A DNA stretch of 64,000 nt from contig JBBSQW010000001.1 in assembly GCA_038243635.1 (NCBI GenBank), positions 186,001 through 250,000 on the forward strand, given 5' to 3'. How positions within the stretch are numbered: position 1 is the first letter of the stretch; the number at the start of each line of letters is the position of its first letter. This DNA comes from Pseudopedobacter sp038243635. GTDB taxonomy: Bacteria > Bacteroidota > Bacteroidia > Sphingobacteriales > Sphingobacteriaceae. Below are positions 60,174 through 64,000 of the stretch, piece after piece. The notes under the pieces are model-generated. The model was not told the DNA's origin, did no database searches, and worked only from the letters and a program-made list of their open reading frames with translations. The translations under genes were made by a program, and so were the position numbers.

Positions 60174-61067
60174 TCAAGCCAGCACTTTTTTACTAATGTC
60201 AAGTTTACCCTGAACTAACAAAGCATGCAGAACTTCTGTTGAAAATCCGTGGAGCAAAAGCCTGAAAGCGGCCCCTGCAGTCGGTAGAGGAATCATAGGA
60301 TGTTTGTTGTTTAACGCAGTCAGTTTCTCTGGGCAATCCATAATGGTTGCTGCATAAATCCCAATTACTTCATCCAATTGCAGGGAATTTGTGGCTCTCC
60401 AAAAATCATTGTCGGTCAAGTAAAACTGATACACTGGTGTAAAAATTTCTATCGCTGTTCCTAAATCGATGAAGTTTGTCCAGCCATCTCTAAACTCTCC
60501 AAATGGAATCTCTCCCGCAGTAATCGCACTAAAATCAAGATTTTCTTTCTTCGTTATTTTTAGGTCTTTTTCTTCAATCGCCTTGTTCAGGTTGATGATG
60601 AAATTATAAAGATTAAGGTCATGCTCTAAGAAAAGATTGTCTTTCACGTCGCTCACGCCCAAAGGTTTTAGCGGATTCATTGGAATTTCTTCTGCCCCTT
60701 CTACGTTATCTTTGATAAACCGAAGGACTTCTGATCCGAGGTAAAAATGACGAAGGATGATAAAGTTTGCTTCAGGCGTAACAAAATACTTCATTCCCCA
60801 AAACAAACTTTTGTGCAACATTTTGGGTGCGTTAATTAAGTTCGGAATAAAAATTTTGAAAAACTGCATCAGCACAATTGAAAGTCTAGCAAACAATTTG
60901 GCAACCGGATAAAGGAACTGCCGGCTTTTTGTGGAAGAATCATACAAGAAAGCAGCTTTAGCATCAGCATTGAAGGGAACACTTTTATCAAGAAACATCG
61001 CATGCCAATGGCTTGGGTTTCTCGGCTCGTTCACCATATTTTCGAAATATTCTTTTTTATGCAACAT
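60174..61067 (-). CDS. Uncharacterised protein of the ketosynthase/hydroxylase locus
   Basis: A 297-residue protein with no signal peptide. It has a moderately hydrophobic helical stretch (about residues 45-80) and a helical body with H-D-L-N-L-Y-N-F-I-I-N-L, W-T-N-F-I-D-L-G-T-A-I-E-I-F and P-L-P-T-A-G-A-A-F-R-L-L-L-H. It is more likely a soluble or peripherally bound enzyme or partner than a transporter. I cannot assign a family. The gap to the 61079-62950 gene is 11 bases, so it belongs to that operon and probably works with the ketosynthase-oxidase fusion. Its role is unknown. Confidence 0.55.
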   Translation of the reverse strand: MLHKKEYFENMVNEPRNPSHWHAMFLDKSVPFNADAKAAFLYDSSTKSRQFLYPVAKLFARLSIVLMQFFKIFIPNLINAPKMLHKSLFWGMKYFVTPEANFIILRHFYLGSEVLRFIKDNVEGAEEIPMNPLKPLGVSDVKDNLFLEHDLNLYNFIINLNKAIEEKDLKITKKENLDFSAITAGEIPFGEFRDGWTNFIDLGTAIEIFTPVYQFYLTDNDFWRATNSLQLDEVIGIYAATIMDCPEKLTALNNKHPMIPLPTAGAAFRLLLHGFSTEVLHALLVQGKLDISKKVLA

Positions 61068-61078
61068 GTTTGTCGTAC

Positions 61079-62950
61079 TTAAAAATTGTCTAGCTCCTGT
61101 AATTGCAAAGTATAAAGTTTGGCCACTACTTTAGCTGTTTTCACTATCTTTTCTGCCATCTCTTTGGTAAGCAATTCTGATTGGATGGCTTGCTCAAAAC
61201 GTTCAAAGTGATTGTCGTTGCTGTCGCTAGATTCGTGATAGATAAAAAAGGAAACCTGATCTTTATCTAAATGGAGTTGTTGTTGAATTGCCCTTCCCCA
61301 CTTTCCAGAAACTCTGTTGCCTAATCCTTCAATGATAAACATGCCACCCAATAAATCGAATGGGTTTGGCTGACTTGCCCGATGAAACATATAAGCGCTC
61401 AGTGCTTCGCTTCCAATATTTTTATTGCCAGTCAGGATTTCCGCTTCTAATCCGCCACAATTCACATAATTCTTCTCTAAAATCTGGTAATCTCTGTGTT
61501 CATCAGAAGAGTGCTTTATGAAAGCCGAACGAACTGGAAAATAGTCCATGCTAACGTTAGAAGCGGCTCTTGCGATCCATTGCGAACCATCAATTACTTG
61601 CTGACGCAGATTGACCAACAAGCGTTTGTACTCTTCCAATGTTAAAGTGCCGTTCAAGATTTTTTTAACAATTGGCACTTGTTGCAAACCCCGTTCAAAA
61701 TCGAACCAAACAACAGAAAGCTGGCGAACCAACCATTCTTGAATCGGCTTATCCTGAACCCGAATTTCAGGTGGTTTAATTTCTGCGATGTTTTCTATAA
61801 ATGTAACTTCACTTTCTGGTCCTGTTACCGTGAGTAGCATGTAACCCGTAATGAATCTGCCACTTTCTGGCACCATGCACAATATTTTTTGTCCAGCCTT
61901 TAGGTTTTCACTTTTAACTAAATCATCCAACATTACAAAAATAGAGGCAGAACCAATATTACCAGTAGTGTAGAGATTGGTAAACCATTTCTCTGCAGGT
62001 ATTTCTACACCACCTTTTTTTAGCAAGTCTACAATCTGAGGCCTAAAATGATGAGAAGAATAATGACAAACCAACCAATCGATTTCATCTGGATTGAATT
62101 GATTTTCATCCACCAGTTCGAAAAAGCGCTGAATACCCAATTTGACGATATTATCAACTTGGCTCATGTCCTGTTTTAGGTTCAATGCCCCTGCAACATT
62201 TGCTTCGCTGATGTTATCATAATCCAACCAAGTTTTTCCAATCTCGCCAGCTTCTTTTTGCGTTCCGGTGTACATGCACAATTCATGTGCATGAGCATAA
62301 GATTTTAAATCTACCCATTCAATCGCCAACGAAAGTTTTTGTCTGCTCGGTACATTTTGCAATAGCATCGCTCCTGCCCCATCACTCAGCATCCAACGGA
62401 GAAAATCTGTTTCCAAAGGCAAGGTTGTTTCGCCATTTGCAAAAGCTTGCTGACCTTCAAAACGTTTCGCTTTAAACATTCTGCTAGGCAACTCGGCTGC
62501 GCAACACACTGCGTTGTTAACTGTGTTAGATTTTACTTGTAGGTAACCATTCTGTATCGCCATTAAACTTGCAGCACAAACACTTTGATGCGAAGCCAAA
62601 CCACATCGTCCAATTCCACTTTCGGCATGTACCATACTTGCAAAACCAGGAACAGGCAAATCGCTTTGCGTAGTGGCCGTACTGAGCATCTCTATTTCTT
62701 TGATATCTAAAGAACTGGCGTTCACGCAATTTTTAACAGCAAGCGCTGCCATTTCGTAAGCTTTGTGCGTGGTATTTTGCTGACGGTCTAAAGCATAAAA
62801 TCTAGTTTTTATTCCGTTTTTTCTTAAAAAAACAGCCCTTGTTCGCGAAGGAGTTTCGTTAATCAAGCCTAAAAAACTCTCCATCTCATCGTTCGCAACT
62901 GGTTCATTTGGCAGATAACTACCGGTTGCCGTAATATATACTTTATTCAT
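61079..62950 (-). CDS. Ketoacyl-synthase-III-like/heme-oxygenase-like fusion enzyme
   Basis: A 623-residue protein in two parts. Residues about 1-380 are a ketoacyl-ACP synthase III-type thiolase fold with a complete triad: Cys125 in H-Q-S-V-C-A-A-S-L, His296 in V-C-H-Y-S-S-H-H and Asn331 in T-G-N-I-G-S-A. Residues about 400-620 are helical, with H480-S-S-D-E484-H485, E541 in F-I-I-E-G-L-G and H572-E-S-S-D576...H581. This layout is like the heme-oxygenase-like, TenA/UndA-type candidate diiron domain. The first part would condense acyl-thioesters; the second could oxidise or cleave the product. It is 5 bases downstream of the hydroxylase gene. Such a fusion is longer than FabH (about 320 residues). 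The substrate is unknown. Confidence 0.85.
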   Translation of the reverse strand: MNKVYITATGSYLPNEPVANDEMESFLGLINETPSRTRAVFLRKNGIKTRFYALDRQQNTTHKAYEMAALAVKNCVNASSLDIKEIEMLSTATTQSDLPVPGFASMVHAESGIGRCGLASHQSVCAASLMAIQNGYLQVKSNTVNNAVCCAAELPSRMFKAKRFEGQQAFANGETTLPLETDFLRWMLSDGAGAMLLQNVPSRQKLSLAIEWVDLKSYAHAHELCMYTGTQKEAGEIGKTWLDYDNISEANVAGALNLKQDMSQVDNIVKLGIQRFFELVDENQFNPDEIDWLVCHYSSHHFRPQIVDLLKKGGVEIPAEKWFTNLYTTGNIGSASIFVMLDDLVKSENLKAGQKILCMVPESGRFITGYMLLTVTGPESEVTFIENIAEIKPPEIRVQDKPIQEWLVRQLSVVWFDFERGLQQVPIVKKILNGTLTLEEYKRLLVNLRQQVIDGSQWIARAASNVSMDYFPVRSAFIKHSSDEHRDYQILEKNYVNCGGLEAEILTGNKNIGSEALSAYMFHRASQPNPFDLLGGMFIIEGLGNRVSGKWGRAIQQQLHLDKDQVSFFIYHESSDSNDNHFERFEQAIQSELLTKEMAEKIVKTAKVVAKLYTLQLQELDNF

Positions 62951-62955
62951 TTATT

Positions 62956-63672
62956 CTATTTTGTAGTGGTTTTAAAAAGTTGATCTAGCCACGGTAACAA
63001 AAATCCTAAATTACCTTTTCCACGCTTGTGGTGCATGCTGTGGCGATAGGAAAACTTAAGCATATGCTCAGGGTTATGATTGGGAAACAGATCATAATTG
63101 GAATGCCCCATCAGATTTATTAGTAAACTCATGATCGGTAAAGAAAGTATGGCCCACAACTGAAAAGGATAAATCAGCAATGGGAAAAATATAACGGTAC
63201 CCAGTAAAAACGCCTCTATCCAGTGAAAGCTGAAAGTAGAAAATACTGTGGGTTCTTTTGAAAGATGATGGACGTGATGAATATTTCTCATCATGAATTT
63301 GGTGTGTAATAGCCGATGACCCAAATAGAAATGAACCTCGTTCCATATAAAAAGTATGATGATTTGAAGCAAAAGCCACCAACTTAAGGTCGTGGAAATG
63401 TGCAACCAGCCATTTACTATTCCTTGTTGTATCACAATCCCTTGTAAGCTAAAAATAAGGATTGATCTCATCGATTGTAAGATTTCCTTTTTTTGTTGCC
63501 CAGGATATAAAAAATGATTGTCTACTTGAATCAATTGTTTTTTGCGCTCGAAATATCGAAAAATAAGCATCGCAGAAAGTGAGAATCCCCAATAAATTAA
63601 ATTAAAAAATAGGAACATAGCTAAAAAAGCATGATACCAAGTTTCAAATACGATTGCTGAAATAGCTTCCAT
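62956..63672 (-). CDS. Membrane fatty acid hydroxylase / sterol desaturase family
   Basis: A 238-residue protein when started at ATG 63672; a GTG 26 codons upstream would add a poor N-terminus. Four or five hydrophobic segments carry the eight-histidine non-heme diiron signature: H114...H119-R-L-L-H123, H132-H133-V-H135-H136, H190 and H211-S-M-H214-H215. These bind two irons and use oxygen to hydroxylate or desaturate lipids; the substrate is typically an acyl chain, sterol or hopanoid-like alcohol. It lies first in a three-gene operon with the ketosynthase-oxidase fusion and the 60174 gene, so a shared lipid-derived product is inferred. Subfamily is uncertain. Confidence 0.85.
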   Translation of the reverse strand: MEAISAIVFETWYHAFLAMFLFFNLIYWGFSLSAMLIFRYFERKKQLIQVDNHFLYPGQQKKEILQSMRSILIFSLQGIVIQQGIVNGWLHISTTLSWWLLLQIIILFIWNEVHFYLGHRLLHTKFMMRNIHHVHHLSKEPTVFSTFSFHWIEAFLLGTVIFFPLLIYPFQLWAILSLPIMSLLINLMGHSNYDLFPNHNPEHMLKFSYRHSMHHKRGKGNLGFLLPWLDQLFKTTTK

Positions 63673-63825
63673 TATCTTACAAGTTATAAAAAAATAAGTC
63701 TTGCCAATAAAATCACGCAATCCGACTGCCGTCCATTTGCCTCCTAGCACAATTATAACAGCATCGCCTTTTGTGCAAACATTACGGATAAGTTTGCTTG
63801 TTGAACTAATATCTTCGTAATCTTG

Positions 63826-63836
63826 ACGAATAATAA
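63826..63836 (+). promoter_or_regulatory. Intergenic motif ACGAATAATAA, copy 5
   Basis: Exact copy on the plus strand, outside the biosynthetic operon's orientation but 130 bases upstream of the possible plus-strand start at 63967. This fits the pattern of the other four copies, each upstream of an exported-protein gene. Confidence 0.4.
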
Positions 63837-63966
63837 GTTTGTGAAATTATTGGTTCTTTGAGCGCTATTTTGGATTGATGAAAGCCTATTAGTGCTATAT
63901 ATTATACCAATTCAAAGCAAAAAAAAGTTTGCAATTAAATTGAACTAACACCTAAAACACAAAGAA

Positions 63967-64000
63967 TTGAAATATCTATCCATATTAACGATCATGTTGT
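63967..64000 (+). CDS. Possible start of a further exported-protein gene (off right edge)
   Basis: Eleven codons from a TTG at 63967 read K-Y-L-S-I-L-T-I-M-L, like the start of a Sec signal peptide, preceded by an in-frame stop at 63946. An ATG at 63994 is the alternative start. Only the first bases are inside the window, so the gene is a prediction. Confidence 0.35.
   Translation, partial: MKYLSILTIML

Noticed and set aside
1..64000. CRISPR array, tRNA, rRNA, transposase, integrase or prophage
   Set aside because: No regularly spaced direct repeats, no tRNA-like cloverleaf or rRNA-like stretch, and no recombinase- or phage-like protein was seen.

Overview
The window reads as a low-GC (roughly one third G+C by eye) chromosome segment of a Bacteroidota bacterium, most likely a Pedobacter-like member of the Sphingobacteriaceae. 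This rests on the very Lys/Asn/Ile/Tyr-rich proteins, the many Bacteroidota-style lipoprotein signals (L-x-S-C), the families present (DKNYY, WG repeat, MORN variant, XAC2610-like, secreted TonB C-terminal proteins) and a GC-rich dispersed element bounded by GCGTTA/TAACGC. No rRNA, tRNA, CRISPR, transposase, integrase or phage gene was seen.

About 60 kb (1-60109) is one accessory array of roughly 65 small genes. Nearly every product is a lipoprotein, a Sec-secreted protein or a small multi-spanning membrane protein. There is no central metabolism, replication or ribosomal gene. Strand blocks are: 1-7174 minus; 7613-8986 plus; 9035-36071 minus; 36414-40088 plus; 40103-45946 minus; 46217-60109 plus. 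Many genes touch or overlap by ATGA or TGATG, so they form operons. Several families recur: WG repeat (left edge, 40749, 43859); DKNYY (298, 5624, 26344, 47763); MORN/YwqK-like (15242, 17376); XAC2610-like D-x-N-x-D-G proteins (1147, 31956, 56482); a tandem triplet (12260, 13273, 14219); a dispersed lipoprotein triplet (22028, 41929, 54980); secreted TonB C-terminal proteins (51581, 52876); and membrane PH-like/DKNYY proteins (26344, 28244). One L,D-transpeptidase (35559) is the only array gene with a clear enzymatic signature. Several members are damaged by apparent frameshifts at A/T homopolymers or survive only as fragments.

The repeated, tandem, envelope-targeted nature of the array, and the presence of YwqK-type MORN proteins, suggest a store of immunity- or defence-like envelope proteins, or a rapidly diversifying surface/periplasmic repertoire. 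That is inference: no toxin, Rhs, VgrG or PAAR gene lies in the window. An 11-base motif (ACGAATAATAA) occurs five times, only between genes. Every copy lies about 57-130 bases upstream of, and oriented with, a gene for an exported protein, so it is a candidate regulatory element of the array.

The right end (60174-63672, minus) is a different kind of locus, a compact three-gene operon. It encodes a membrane fatty acid hydroxylase/sterol desaturase, a 623-residue fusion of a ketoacyl-synthase-III-like enzyme to a heme-oxygenase-like (candidate diiron) domain, and an uncharacterised protein. It looks like a small lipid- or fatty-acid-derived biosynthetic pathway. A further plus-strand gene probably begins at 63967 and runs off the window.
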